Shown here one piece after another: positions 1 through 9,931 of a stretch of 64,000 bases of DNA (its first letter is position 1; each line of letters opens with the position of its first letter). Source of the stretch: Parascedosporium putredinis (Eukaryota; Ascomycota; Sordariomycetes; Microascales; Microascaceae); the NCBI GenBank assembly GCA_949357655.1, contig CASHTG010000021.1:434001-498000 (forward strand), written 5' to 3'. A program made the position numbers and the translations under genes. The notes under the pieces were generated by a model. The model was not told where the DNA came from. It was given only the letters and a program-made list of their open reading frames with translations, and did not search any database.

Positions 1-294
1 CGCGCCAACACCTCGATCGTTGCCTCGCCCAGTTTGTGTACCTCGTTCTCGTAAATGCTCGTAAGCATAGCCACCGACTTTTCGGCATCGTAGTAATTGT
101 CCCATAGAGCTTGTTCTATCTCGCTGGGGGATGAGATCGGCGATTTCGCCAAGCGCCGCAAGGACCTTTGCCTTGCCTTCACGCATGGCGACCTCGTCGA
201 CCTCATCCTCATCAAAGGGCACGGCATCGTTCGGTTCTGCATCGGACAGCTCCTCTCGGTAATCGAGGCTTGCCATTACCGGATGGCGAGACAT
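1..294 (-). CDS. HBS1-like translational GTPase, N-terminal part only
   Basis: Only the first roughly 98 codons lie in the window; the gene continues beyond base 1. The start at 294 gives a protein opening MSRHPVMASLDYREEL followed by a strongly acidic stretch (DEDEVDEVA). After a frame change at the five-G run 126-130 it reads IEQALWDNYYDAEKSVAML, which matches the HBS1 N-terminal domain pattern (ALWxxYYDxEKSVxxL). HBS1 proteins are EF1A-like GTPases that work with Dom34/Pelota to rescue stalled ribosomes in the cytosol. The start is supported because the minus strand has no ATG at all from 295 to 796, as expected of a 5' leader. The frame break is explained if the run should hold four G instead of five. 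No GTPase domain is in view, so the assignment rests on the N-terminal motif alone; another protein with a UBA-like N-terminal helix is possible. Confidence 0.6.
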   Translation of the reverse strand, partial: MSRHPVMASLDYREELSDAEPNDAVPFDEDEVDEVAMREGKAKVLAALGEIADLIPQRDRTSSMGQLLRCRKVGGYAYEHLRERGTQTGRGNDRGVGA

Positions 295-796
295 TGTGGA
301 GGTGTGTGAGTGGTAGGTTAGAAGTGCTTGCTATGTGACGGATCGGGCTTTCGTATACGTAGGTGTATCTGTGGTGGGCTGCAGGTGACTCGGTGGAGGA
401 GGGGAATGTGTCTGAAGTGAGAAACTTCTCGGTTAGCGATCTCCGGCGGGCTAGAGTGAAGACGGATGAAAATAGGGAGCTCCAAGGTGGGCGTGGAGGA
501 GGTTCCGAAAGCTCTTATAGGAAAAATAAATACCTTCTATAACAGCCTTAGTATCTCAAGTGAAAGAGGGTGGTCAGCGATCTAAGCTCCTCGGAGAGTC
601 CTGAAAGAAAGAAAAAGCCCAGGTTGGCCGTATGAGTAATAACTGCTTCCGGGAATTTGATGGGGCGTAGTCGGCGTCAGGCGAAGTTGGTATATATTTT
701 GTCGTGGGGATGGCGGGGTAATAGCAGCTTTGCTCGAAAGGTACACACAGAGATGGAAGGTGGGGGAGGGGCAAACCGTCACCTGGAAGGCACTTG
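295..796 (-). promoter_or_regulatory. ATG-free leader/promoter of the HBS1-like gene
   Basis: Read on the minus strand this 502-base stretch contains no ATG and is C/T-rich, the usual look of a fungal 5' leader and proximal promoter. A TATA-like tract lies at about 690-699. A two-unit heat-shock-like element (aGAAacTTCt) is at 420-429; two units alone are weak evidence. The transcript start cannot be placed. Confidence 0.5.
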
Positions 797-1012
797 CATG
801 GCTGACTCGATTACTCACCATAGGAGCTTGCGGCTTGGGTGGGATGCACACGAACCCGGGCCCTTTTGTCAAGATTTATACTAAAAGGGGGCCATGGGTA
901 AATCATTTTCATTAGCTACGACTTGATCAACGGGATGGCTGATCTGAGGATTGCAGCTTGAGGTTAGACAAGAGCTGTCAAGCTTGAGAGCTTGAAGAAG
1001 CACTGCGTCTTC

Positions 1013-1025
1013 CGCCTCTGAGGCG
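1013..1025. promoter_or_regulatory. Perfect 6-bp palindrome between HBS1-like gene and CCT5
   Basis: CGCCTC and GAGGCG flank a single T. The palindrome lies about 420 bases upstream of the CCT5 start. It could be a dimeric transcription-factor site; the factor is unknown. Confidence 0.35.
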
Positions 1026-1046
1026 AAAGTTCGAGGTTGCATCAAT

Positions 1047-1052
1047 CACGTG
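1047..1052. promoter_or_regulatory. E-box CACGTG upstream of CCT5
   Basis: A core CACGTG in the context TCACGTGAC, 394 bases upstream of the CCT5 start. bHLH factors of the Cbf1 type bind this core. One copy only, so function is inferred. Confidence 0.35.
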
Positions 1053-1133
1053 ACAAGATCGCTGTCCGCGACCGACCCTGGGCGGAATTCGCTGCCTGCA
1101 CCAGAAGTTTTGCTGGTGGTGTCAAAGATTATG

Positions 1134-1445
1134 TGGTCCCGCCATTGGCAAAACTAGCACGGAAAGCTGACATAGCATCACGTCGGTACACCGCTAAGAG
1201 CACGCTCCGTTTGGCAGCTAGCAACCGCATCCTAGGCGGTGCTAGCCTCTGGCAGGCAACTGCAAAAATCATCAACTTCAACATTATTTTTTTCCCTTAC
1301 CACGAGAGCACCCCGCCCCCTCCCTATCAACCCCTTTCCGAGCTTCACAACCCCGTCCAAGTTCGGCTGTAGGGTTTCCATTTTGCAGCATATTTCTCCT
1401 TTGCAAAACATAATTAGAGCTTCTTAGCTCTCCCAGCCGAGAACA
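1134..1445 (+). promoter_or_regulatory. ATG-free CCT5 promoter/leader with hairpin
   Basis: There is no ATG from 1134 to the CCT5 start. The part from about 1290 is CT-rich and has the ATCAACTTCAACA type of wording seen in fungal leaders. A long inverted repeat lies at 1217-1246: GCTAGC, AA, CCGC, a 7-base loop, GCGG, T, GCTAGC. Whether it is in the DNA promoter or in the transcribed leader is unclear. Confidence 0.45.
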
Positions 1446-3508
1446 ATGGCAATGAGTGAGTGTCTCCACGCTATTCTGCCGCCTTCCATGGAACCCCGCT
1501 AACAGCCTCGCAGACCTAGATTTGTCCAACGGTAGGAAGCGCGCCCGCAACCACGACCCCCGAAAGCCTCGCAAACTAATCTTTGTGAATCTAGCGGCGT
1601 TGATGAAGGATGACCAGGGCCGTCCCTTTATCGTTGTCCGAGAGTATGAACGCCCGCAGCACCCACCCCTCCTCCCCTACCCATCCGTTTTTCTCCCCTT
1701 TTCCTATATTCTCAGACTCCTTGACCTCACTTTTCTCCACCACCTCGTGGCCTAACGCTCTCATAGCCAAGGAAAGAAGAAGCGCCAATTCGGCACCGAA
1801 GCTGTCAAGTCACATATCCTCGCCGCCCGCACCGTAGCGAACATTGTCAAGACCTCCCTCGGCCCCCGCGGCCTCGATAAGATCCTGATCTCTCCCGACG
1901 GCGATATCACGGTAACGAACGATGGCGCCACTATATTGCAACAGATGGAAATCACCAATCACGTAGCAAAGCTCCTCGTGGAACTGTCCAAGTCCCAGGA
2001 CGACGAGATAGGCGACGGAACCACGGGTGTGGTCGTGCTTGCCGGTGCCCTCCTCGAACAGGCCGCCGAGCTCATCGACAAGGGTATCCACCCCATCCGC
2101 ATTGCTGATGGTTACGATCACGCTTGCGACATTGCCGTGGCGGAGCTAGACAAGATTTCGGACGTCATCGAGTTCACCAAGGACGAGACGACAAACCTGC
2201 TCAAGGTGGCGCGGACCAGTCTCGGCAGCAAGATCGTGTCCAAGGCCCACGACCAGTTTGCCAAGATCGCCGTCGACGCTGTTCTCTCGGTCGCAGACCT
2301 CGAGCGAAAGGACGTTGATTTCGAGCTTATAAAGGTGGATGGCAAGGTCGGTGGCTCTCTGGAGGATTCACTCCTCGTCAAGGGTGTCATTGTCGACAAG
2401 GACTTCTCCCACCCCCAGATGCCTTCCGAGGTCAAGGATGCTAAGATTGCCATTTTGACGTGCGCCTTTGAGCCGCCCAAGCCCAAGACGAAACACCACC
2501 TCGACATCACCAGCGTGGAGGAGTTCAAGAAGCTTCAAAACTACGAGAGGGAAAAGTTTATCGAGATGATTCAGCAGATCAAGGACACTGGCGCCAACTT
2601 GGCCATCTGCCAGTGGGGCTTCGATGACGAGGCGAACCATCTCCTTCTCCAGAACAAGCTCCCCGCCGTGCGATGGGTTGGCGGTCCCGAGATCGAGCTG
2701 ATTGCGATTGCGACTAACGGACGAATCGTGCCCCGCTTCGAAGATCTGACCCCGCCAAGCTCGGCCACGCCGGTATCGTACGGGAGATGTCGTTTGGAAC
2801 GACGAGGGAAAAGATGCTCGTCATTGAGGAGTGCGCCAACACTCGTGCCGTGACGGCCTTTATTCGCGGAAGCAACAAGATGGTAGGTTATGAAAGACTT
2901 CCCTGACGCTGCTTCTTCCCTCATCCACTTTGCGTGTAGCCCTCTTTCTTTTTTTTTTTTTTTTGGCTTCTTTCTTTCCTTTTTGCGGCTTCCACTTTGA
3001 CCCTCACTTGCTTCTGACCATTTTGCTAACTTGGGCCAACTCTGCAGCTTATCGACGAGGCTAAGCGGTCCCTTCACGACGCCCTGTGTGTTGTAAGGAA
3101 CCTCGTCCGCGACAACAGGGTAGTATATGGTGGTGGCGCGGCCGAGATTGCATGCTCTCTCGCGGTGGAGGATGCGGCGGTTAAGACACCCGGCATCGAG
3201 CAGTACGCCATGCGTGCGTTCTCTGAGGCGCTTGACGCCATCCCCATGGCCCTCGCGGAGAACAGTGGTTTGGATCCCATCGCCACACTCGCGTCCGTCA
3301 AGAGCCAACAGGCCAAGGGCGGCGCCGGAGCCCGGGGCAAGTTTGGCGTGGACTGCATGAACCACGGCAACAACAGCATGAAGGACGCCTTTGTCATCGA
3401 CCCCTCATTGGCAAGAAGCAGCAGCTTCAGCTTGCGACGCAGCTATGCCGCATGGTGCTCAAGGTGAACAATGTGATTGTGGCGGGTGTGGATGAGGGTG
3501 ACTATTAA
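1446..3508 (+). CDS. CCT5: CCT5, epsilon subunit of the TRiC/CCT chaperonin
   Basis: Subunit of the cytosolic ATP-driven ring chaperonin that folds actin, tubulin and WD40 proteins. Inferred exons: 1446-1455, 1514-1531, 1595-1643, 1767-2882 and 3048-3508, giving about 551 residues, the usual length. The N-terminus reads MAMNLDLSNAALMKDDQGR, matching the family only if the 18-base exon 1514-1531 is used. Seen: SLGPRG (about residue 56), NDGATIL (about 77), the ATPase motif GDGTT (108-112), apical ICQWGFDDEANHLL, the RIVPRFEDL block, and C-terminal LCRMVLKVNNVIVAG. Introns carry CTAAC or CTAAT branch sites; intron 4 holds 16 T at 2949-2964. Two frame breaks: C run 2750-2753 and C run 3401-3404 each lack one C, after which the conserved reading resumes at once. 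With both restored the length divides by three. Consensus error is more likely than a pseudogene. Confidence 0.97.
1514..1531 (+). other. CCT5: 18-base microexon of CCT5
   Basis: Bounded by CAG at 1511-1513 and GTAGGA at 1532. It supplies NLDLSNA, the residues conserved at this point in fungal CCT5. Flanking introns are 58 bp (1456-1513, donor GTGAGT, branch CTAAC near 1496) and 63 bp (1532-1594, branch CTAAT near 1575). Confidence 0.75.
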
Positions 3509-3680
3509 ACCTCTAGGTAATATGGGTACGAAGGAAAAAGGTTCACGAAAAGTGATTGTCGTTTACCATGATGACGGAACCAGGTTTCGAGACCTTGTGA
3601 GAGGGACTTCTCGAACGGGCGAGGGAGAAGAAGAAAAAGAAGTGCAGTGGAAATATTGATGTCGAAACTATGGGGAAATC

Positions 3681-3962
3681 TTATACCATCATCAGGCGCT
3701 GGCTATGGAGGTGTAGAAAAAGACATAGATGAATATGTATAGGGACAGACGTCTTTTGTCCTTCTTTAACAATGACTTGTCTCTTTTTTTCACTCAAAGG
3801 AAAGGTAAGCGCTTCACCAGAACGTTTTACATCACGTTTCTGTAATTCTTTTGCATAGCAGAGCTCAACCTCGATTTCGGGCTGCTGGATGAGGGCGTGT
3901 AAACGATTAATCCTGACATAGTTGACACGATCGGAAACGCGGACGACGGCGCGCCTCGCCAT
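3681..3962 (-). CDS. Doubtful 93-residue ORF convergent with CCT5
   Basis: Reads MARRAVVRVSDRVNYVRINR at its start, then a stretch of mixed, non-repetitive composition (about residues 21-70) including EVELCYAKELQKRDVK. Third codon positions are C/G-rich for the first 35 codons and AT-rich later, so at most the first part looks coding. I recognise no family. It has no ATG-free leader. It may be a real small gene, an exon, or chance. Confidence 0.22.
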   Translation of the reverse strand: MARRAVVRVSDRVNYVRINRLHALIQQPEIEVELCYAKELQKRDVKRSGEALTFPLSEKKRQVIVKEGQKTSVPIHIHLCLFLHLHSQRLMMV

Positions 3963-4255
3963 CTTCCTCCTTCCCGGCGCACCTAAGCGACATTACCATA
4001 CTCGGCATGCTCGGTCCATTAATAGACGTGGCTGGCCTTTCCTTTCCCCCAAGCCGTGTTCGGGAAAGGATTCCGGGAGGAGGGTGTCGTTTCTTTTGGG
4101 GTGCGTCAACGGGAGAGGTGCACCCATAGATGCCCCCTTTCGCATGCATACACCAAAGGCAGACGGATATCCATTATATTCAGGGGCAACGATCCTCTGT
4201 ACCAGATATCTCGGATGAAGGAGCGGGCTTGTTCGTTTCTTCTCCCTCGTTCTAC

Positions 4256-4291
4256 CCCCCGCGGGGGCGGGAGGTCGGGGCGCAGCTGCGC
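4256..4291. repeat. Two perfect 12-bp GC palindromes
   Basis: CCCCCGCGGGGG at 4256-4267 and GCGCAGCTGCGC at 4280-4291, 12 bases apart. Both are fully self-complementary. They lie about 700 bases upstream of the oxygenase start. Confidence 0.6.
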
Positions 4292-4986
4292 GCTTACCAA
4301 CGCGCGGGCCGGCTCCGTGAAGAATCTCGGTTCTTGGGGGATGGGGGAGAGGAGGGGGTGTGGAAGACGTTATTGAAGATGGGCAAATGAATAGAGAACG
4401 AAATTGGGACAGACCCCTTCTCTCGGAAAGGAATCCAGAAATCATATGTGTCGAATGAAGAGCAACGAGGAAAAGAAAGCGCCGTGCCGTGTCCGTTCCT
4501 TTTTCGCAGCGGCCGACGGATCGACGTGCGTCCTGGGTTCCTTTCTTGGTGCTTCACGCACACTCCCCTCAACCATTCAATTCGTGCTGTACCGTTTTTC
4601 TTTGCAAAGAAGTTCCACCTTCGACCGCCGAGATATTACCACAAACTATTCTCTTGTTGCAGGAGATCCTCTAGTGACGTCTATTCAGTATTCGTTTCGT
4701 TATTCCTGTGATGGATTAAGCAAAGGTGAAGAGAGAGAAAGATAGATGGCAAAAAAAGCCCCAGGAAATTTGGCGTATCGGGAGGCCAAACGTTTACAGG
4801 GGTGGTTAGCTGTGAAGAAGATTGATTCAGCGGGCTGGGGCTCCTCGACGCGTTCACCGCGTTGATTGCGACAATCGTAGACAGATTTTTAATGGCATCT
4901 CAAACCGTGAGAATTGGAATCAAAATTGGCACCCCACCCCCGCCTGTAGCCTCCCGTAGCATCCTTCCGTCTCGGCAGGCGTGACC

Positions 4987-7900
4987 ATGAGCACGAGTAC
5001 TTTTTCCGGACCACTCGGCGGCAACGGCAACGGCCCGGACGTCATCGAAATCAGCAGCGACAGCGAGCATGATGCGGCTCCCGGCCCCCAAGCCATGGAA
5101 GGCAGCCTTGTTCGATGACCTAAGCCAGCTCCGGGGCAGGGGCACCTTTGCCACGAGCGAGCGCACGCCCCTCTCCGTCGACCCGGCCATTCGGATCGGG
5201 GACGACCGGGGCTTCCGATCCCCTCCCGCTAACCCCCGACGCCGCCGAGAAGATCAAAAGCGCGAGCCGGCAGGCGCCCTTTGGCCGGGGCACGCAGACG
5301 ATTGTCGATACGTCGGTCCGCCGCACGTGGGAGCTGGACGCCTCTTGCTTTCGACTGTCCAACCCGGACTGGGCGGCGTTTCTCGACCGCGCGCTCCTCG
5401 GGCCCGTGGCCGCACGGCTCGACATGCGCGGCGTGAGGGCCGAGCTGTATAAGTTGTTGCTGTACGAGCAAGGCTCCTTCTTCAAACCCCACAAGGACTC
5501 GGAAAAGGCCCCCGGCATGGTGGGCACCCTCGTCGTGGCCCTACCGTCCCAGCACGCCGGCGGCGAGGTACACCTGTCGCTTGCCGGGTCCAAGGTCATT
5601 CTGCAGACGAGCACGGAGTCCCAATCGCATGTGACGGCCCTGGGATGGTACTCGGACGTGACCCACGAGGTCAAGCCCCTAGCATACGGCTACCGCCTCG
5701 TGCTGACGTACAATCTCATCAGCGCGGGCGACGGCGGTCTCGCCGCAACGACCCGAATGACGCGGGAGGCCGAGCGCCTCCGCGAACGCCTCCTCGCCTG
5801 GCCGCGCGCCTCCGCGAACGCCTCCTCGCCTGGCCGCGCGCCTCGCGGTGGAACAAGCTCGTCTACCCGCTCGAGCACCAGTACACGGACGCCAACTTGA
5901 GCTCCAGTACCTCCGCGGGAGGGACATGGCCGTGGGCCAGGCGCTGCGCCGCGCGTGCGCCGCGAGCGGACACGTCCTGCTCCTCGCCAATATGACACGC
6001 ACGTTCGAGGTCGAGGTGGCAATGTACGGGGACGACGAGAGGACGCCGATCGACGCGCTGACGGGGTACGTCTACACGTGCGACGGGGATTTTGTCACGG
6101 ACGAGATCTCTATTGCGCAGGCTGAGATTCTGGGGCCGGGTCTCCCGCAAGACCGGAAGCCCGATAGCTGGGATGAGGGCGAGTATCTAGGGAATTACGG
6201 AGGGCCAGACACCCATCGCTACAATGATACGGTTCGTGGTTTCTTTCCCGTTTTTTGTATTCCTCTTCCTTTTCCCTTCTCCTTCACATACCAGCACGCT
6301 TAAGCGGAAGGGCTGACATTTCTCTCTCGTCCATCTCGCGACACAGGTCATGCTCCTCTTGCGCCCCGCCGACCTTAAGGCGCTCCTGACCAGATACGGC
6401 CTCCTAGTGCCGGACATCGACCCCTCGTGCACCTCGCCTGCCGAGAGCTCGAGCGCGCCGACGGCCCCACCGAGACCGCCAGAGCCCCTCTCGTCAAATT
6501 CATGGGCCAGGCCATGGATGCTATGGCTCCGGGAGGCCAAGCCCGCCTCACGCCGGCCTATATTGCCGAAACGGCCATCAAGGTCGGCGAGCTGGAGCTA
6601 TACCGGGCGGCGGTCGCCAAGGGCATGGGCGTGAATCGGACAAAGGGCCCGCTGCTGGGGGCCATCTGTAAATTGGCCGTCGCGGATTGTCCGCCCGGAC
6701 ACGTTGAAGACATTGACTGGTTAAAGTGGTAAGCCTTCTTCTTTCTCTTCTGTCCTTGCTTTGAGTTTCGACTTCAACGTACAGTGCAGCTCTTCTAACA
6801 AGTGCTCGTCCGCCCGCCTTCTCTGCGTCTGACACAGGTTCGGTGATGTGGTCGTAGTGTCGGCCAATCTCTTTGAAGATCTAGACCTCATCTCGTCCAT
6901 GCTGAGCGAAGACGTTCGAGATTCATTCAACGCATTTAAACCCCAAGCCCTCGATGCCGCTCTCGAGCTCCGCCAAAGCCTAACCCTCCAAGACCACGAC
7001 CTGATCATCAGCATAATCCTCAAGCGCTACAACCACACCGGCTGGATTGAAACCACGTACGTCACTCCCTCCCCCAACCTCTTTTTCTCCCCTTCTCCCG
7101 AGGCGCAAAAGTAAGGAGCTTAACACCCACCGCGCGGGAAACCCCACCCAGTCTCTTCCCCACCCTCGAATCCCTCGCCTCCCGCGACCTCCTCCACCTC
7201 CTCCTCAGCACCGCCGCCAACCGCCGCGCCGAACCAGCCTTCTCCAGCGCCGAGATCATCTTCCGACACTTCCTCGCCCGCTGCCGCGACCGCCTCAAGT
7301 TACCCACCACCTCCCAGGCCGCCGGCCGCAAGCCCGCCCGCCCACCGCCCCCCACCCACGACAGGTGGGACGTGCAAAAGCCGCCGCGGCCCAGCACGCT
7401 TTCGCCCGCTTCACCGCCTTTATCCGCAAAGGGCTCGCGCTCGGCCTCGCCTCGGAGGTGGGAGCCCTCCTCGAGGAGAGTTGCGCCGAGTTCATCGACA
7501 AGGAACCCCGGCGGCCCAAACCCTGCGGGCCCGACATCACTACGCACTACGAGACGCTCCTCCTCGGGCTCGCGGGATTGGTTGGGTCACCGGAGCCCGG
7601 CACTGCGCTCCCGCTCTCACTCCAGCCCACGCCCGCCGTCCGACAGCTCGCCCGGTCCCTCCTCCTCGACTTTATCCTGCCCAAGCAAGTCCCCGCCTAC
7701 CCGGAACGGCTACCTGGCTGGGCCCACCGCCCCATCTACTGCCCGTACCGGGCCTGCCAAGACTGCGCGCTCCTCAACGCGTTTGCGCAGTCCGAGACGG
7801 AGCAGGTCGGGCGCTTCACCATGGTGCAGAAGCGCCGCGCTCACCTCGAGGGCCAGCTTGCCTCCGAGCTGTACGCCTGGGACACGGACAGGCAGCCGGG

Positions 7901-8174
7901 CAGCAAGGCCCTCACCCTCGTAGTGACCAAGCGAGGCACCGAGCATGATGTCCTCGTCCAACAGGCCGACCGCATGCTTGCCACCAGGCAGGCGGCGGTG
8001 GGCAAGTTTTGCAACGAGGGCGTGCGCCTACTCCTCGGGGACGAGGATTACCGGGCTATTGTGCTCATGGAGGGCTATAAGCGGGAACGGGAGCGGGCGG
8101 TAGTGGGCGGAGTGAAGCGGGAGGCTCCTGCTGAGGAAGGAGAGCGGCGGTTGGCTAGGAGAGTAAGGTCATGA
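4987..8174 (+). CDS. Fungal 2-oxoglutarate/Fe(II) oxygenase (prolyl-4-hydroxylase fold), frame-broken
   Basis: Large fungal oxygenase of unknown substrate; the family uses Fe(II), 2-oxoglutarate and O2. Exons inferred: 4987-6231, 6347-6728, 6838-7056, 7152-8174, about 945 residues once breaks are allowed for. The N-terminus is short and disordered with VIEISSDSE, a SUMO-interaction-like motif (residues about 19-27). The catalytic core holds RAELYKLLLYEQGSFFKPHKD with the HxD iron ligands (H about 168, D about 170), GTLVVALPS, the second iron histidine in DVTHEVKPL (about 226) and the 2OG-binding arginine in GYRLVLTYNL (about 236). The C-terminal part ends in a CRACQDCALLNAF segment and TLVVTKRGTEHD, typical of this fungal family. 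Frame breaks: extra C in 5085-5089, extra C near 5220-5223, 32-bp duplication at 5774-5837, and one base missing near 5896, 6421-6424 and 7376-7379. It is either a mis-sequenced gene or a recent pseudogene; the duplication decides. Confidence 0.85.
5774..5837 (+). repeat. 32-bp perfect tandem duplication inside the oxygenase gene
   Basis: Two identical 32-base units, 5774-5805 and 5806-5837, followed by the first 7 bases of a third. The unit encodes RLRERLLAWPRA. Because 32 is not a multiple of three, the second copy is read in another frame and the conserved continuation SRWNKLVYPLEHQY is only in frame after it. One copy restores the expected protein. Confidence 0.9.
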
Positions 8175-9277
8175 TTGTGTGGTATAGGTTTCGAGACAGG
8201 CACGAGATTCTCTGCTTATTCCGGGCGGATCAACACTGCATTGTATATACTAAGGGTGTGAGGATCGAGAGGGGCGACTTATAGACGTTTATACTGTTTT
8301 CGTCTAGATATACAATAGAATAATTTGATGACATCGAGGGTCCCGAATCTACATGTATAAACACCGTCCTCCCTTCTTTGGCATGCGGTGGTGGCATGTC
8401 AGCGCGACTTGGCACCCCACCCGACCGGGGCCGGGCCCGCCATCGACGACCCACCTCCGAACCGACCGATCCCCGATACTCCCGGACATCCAAACTTCTT
8501 TGGTATATGTCTGAATGGGAAGGGTATTCCTTTTCCTCTCCCACCCGTTACTTACACAAATTGGATTGGTACTCTGACCCTGAAAATAGTAGGTGGACAA
8601 AGATACGACTGGGTCGATCTAGCTTTCGGGACTGCTTGCCAAGGTAAACACGGCCGCGAAGCCGCCCTCTGCTGTTAGAGAATCTTGACTAGATCACAGA
8701 AGTTTTGCTACCAACTAGGGAGTTTGGGCGACAGTGTGCATCAGTGTATCAGTCCGATCCCTCAGCTCTCTCTGTCCCGGGTTGAGTCTCCGGCCCCCAC
8801 CTTATACAAGCACCGATACATAGCAATTTTCTCTCTGGGAAGGCGGGCCATTGTGCAGTCCTGTCAGAATATGATTCACAACAGAAACTATCCAAGCACA
8901 CCAATGTTGGCCGCTCTCTGTGTGATGGACAATTCCTCCCAAAGCATCTCCACGCTTGCTCCATCAGAGCAAAACAACCCATCCACCTCCTCTCCAGTCC
9001 AACCTAGCCAGACCAAGAAGGCCAGCCTACATTTCCTCCCAGCCGTCAACGGCAGTCACCATCTCGCACTGACGCCAGACGAACAACAGCAGAAAGGCCC
9101 AGGCCAGGCCCATTCCATCCCGCCCCCAACATTCGAGCCATCTCCAACCAACATCCTCCTCAGAGGCTTCCAGACGCCTTTCGTCTCTTTCCATTTCCCT
9201 TTTCAACTTCGTCGAAGCAGCCTCCTTATTTTGGGAAAACGGTAGGCGCATGTTCGAGGGAAGGAGGGGGCGTGATG
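8175..9277. other. 3' flank of the oxygenase, no gene seen
   Basis: Start of the gene desert. A 186-codon plus ORF (8685-9245) has no recognisable motif and no coding-like codon bias, so I do not call it. Confidence 0.55.
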
Positions 9278-9829
9278 AATAGTGCCGGCTGGTTCACTCA
9301 CTCCATAGGCGCACTCCCTTTGTTCGTTTCGTCGTTCTCCAAGTTATTCTTTCTTCTACGCCGCCGGTTCCCCGTCTGAGCGCCAAACACACCCCTTCCT
9401 AAAACGAATCCCACTGGCTTCTTTTTTTTTTCTTTCGCCAGCTCTGGCCCCCAGAATCTTGCTGCACGCACACCTTCAATCTCGCATCGCCCTTCTCTCC
9501 CCAGTGCCGCACGGCGTGAAAAGGAAGCGTGCTGACTACATTCCTTGTCAACGTCGCTGTCGACACCCTGGGAAGAGCACAGTCCCCCTCGATCGACGGC
9601 GAAAACTGCCACGCCCCCAAGCCCAAGCCAACCAACACCACGCGCACACACTCTCTCTCTCAGCCACTCACAAACACACTCTCACACTCACACGCTCACA
9701 CACCCCCTAAGGGCAACAGAGTTCGCGGGCCTGTCTCACGGCGGGGCGAGCGGAAGCCACCGCCCGGCCGGGCCTTGTTTTTCCTTCTTCTTCCCTCTCT
9801 TCTCCCCTTCTGTCTATTTCCTTTGCAAA
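9278..9829 (+). promoter_or_regulatory. 552-base ATG-free, leader-like stretch
   Basis: No ATG occurs on the plus strand from 9278 to 9829; the sequence is C/T/A-rich and G-poor, which itself lowers ATG frequency. It ends at GCAAAATGAATG, a good fungal start context. It resembles the true leader before 57319. Confidence 0.3.
9643..9706 (+). repeat. CA/CT microsatellite
   Basis: Mixed CACACA, CTCTCT and CACTCA units on the plus strand. Confidence 0.8.
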
Positions 9830-9931
9830 ATGAATGCACCCCTGGACCGGGTTCAAGGGTTTATCGATCCTAGTCCCTTCCATCCTTCGTTCCATCCACC
9901 TTCGATGGAAGGGATGTTAATTGGAAATTAG
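9830..9931 (+). CDS. Possible 33-residue ORF after the ATG-free stretch
   Basis: Begins MNAPLDRVQGFIDPSPFHPS and ends MEGMLIGN. No family recognised. It is listed only because it starts at the first ATG after 552 ATG-free bases in good context. It could be a peptide gene, an upstream ORF, a first exon, or chance. Confidence 0.18.
   Translation: MNAPLDRVQGFIDPSPFHPSFHPPSMEGMLIGN

Larger units (their letters stand above)
3509..4986. other. Intergenic between CCT5 and the oxygenase gene
   Basis: Holds the CCT5 3' flank, one doubtful minus-strand ORF (separate entry), two GC palindromes, and the oxygenase promoter. A CRE-like TGACGTC lies near 4674-4681, about 310 bases before the oxygenase start. 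Several ATGs occur upstream of 4987, so the leader is probably short or carries upstream ORFs. Confidence 0.5.

Noticed and set aside
1595..1643. CCT5 model with one intron 1456-1594
   Set aside because: Keeps the frame but loses the conserved NLDLSN; the two-intron model fits the family better.
1446..3508. CCT5 as a pseudogene because of two frame breaks
   Set aside because: All motifs and splice sites are intact, breaks are only in C runs, and the gene is essential in studied eukaryotes; consensus error is simpler.
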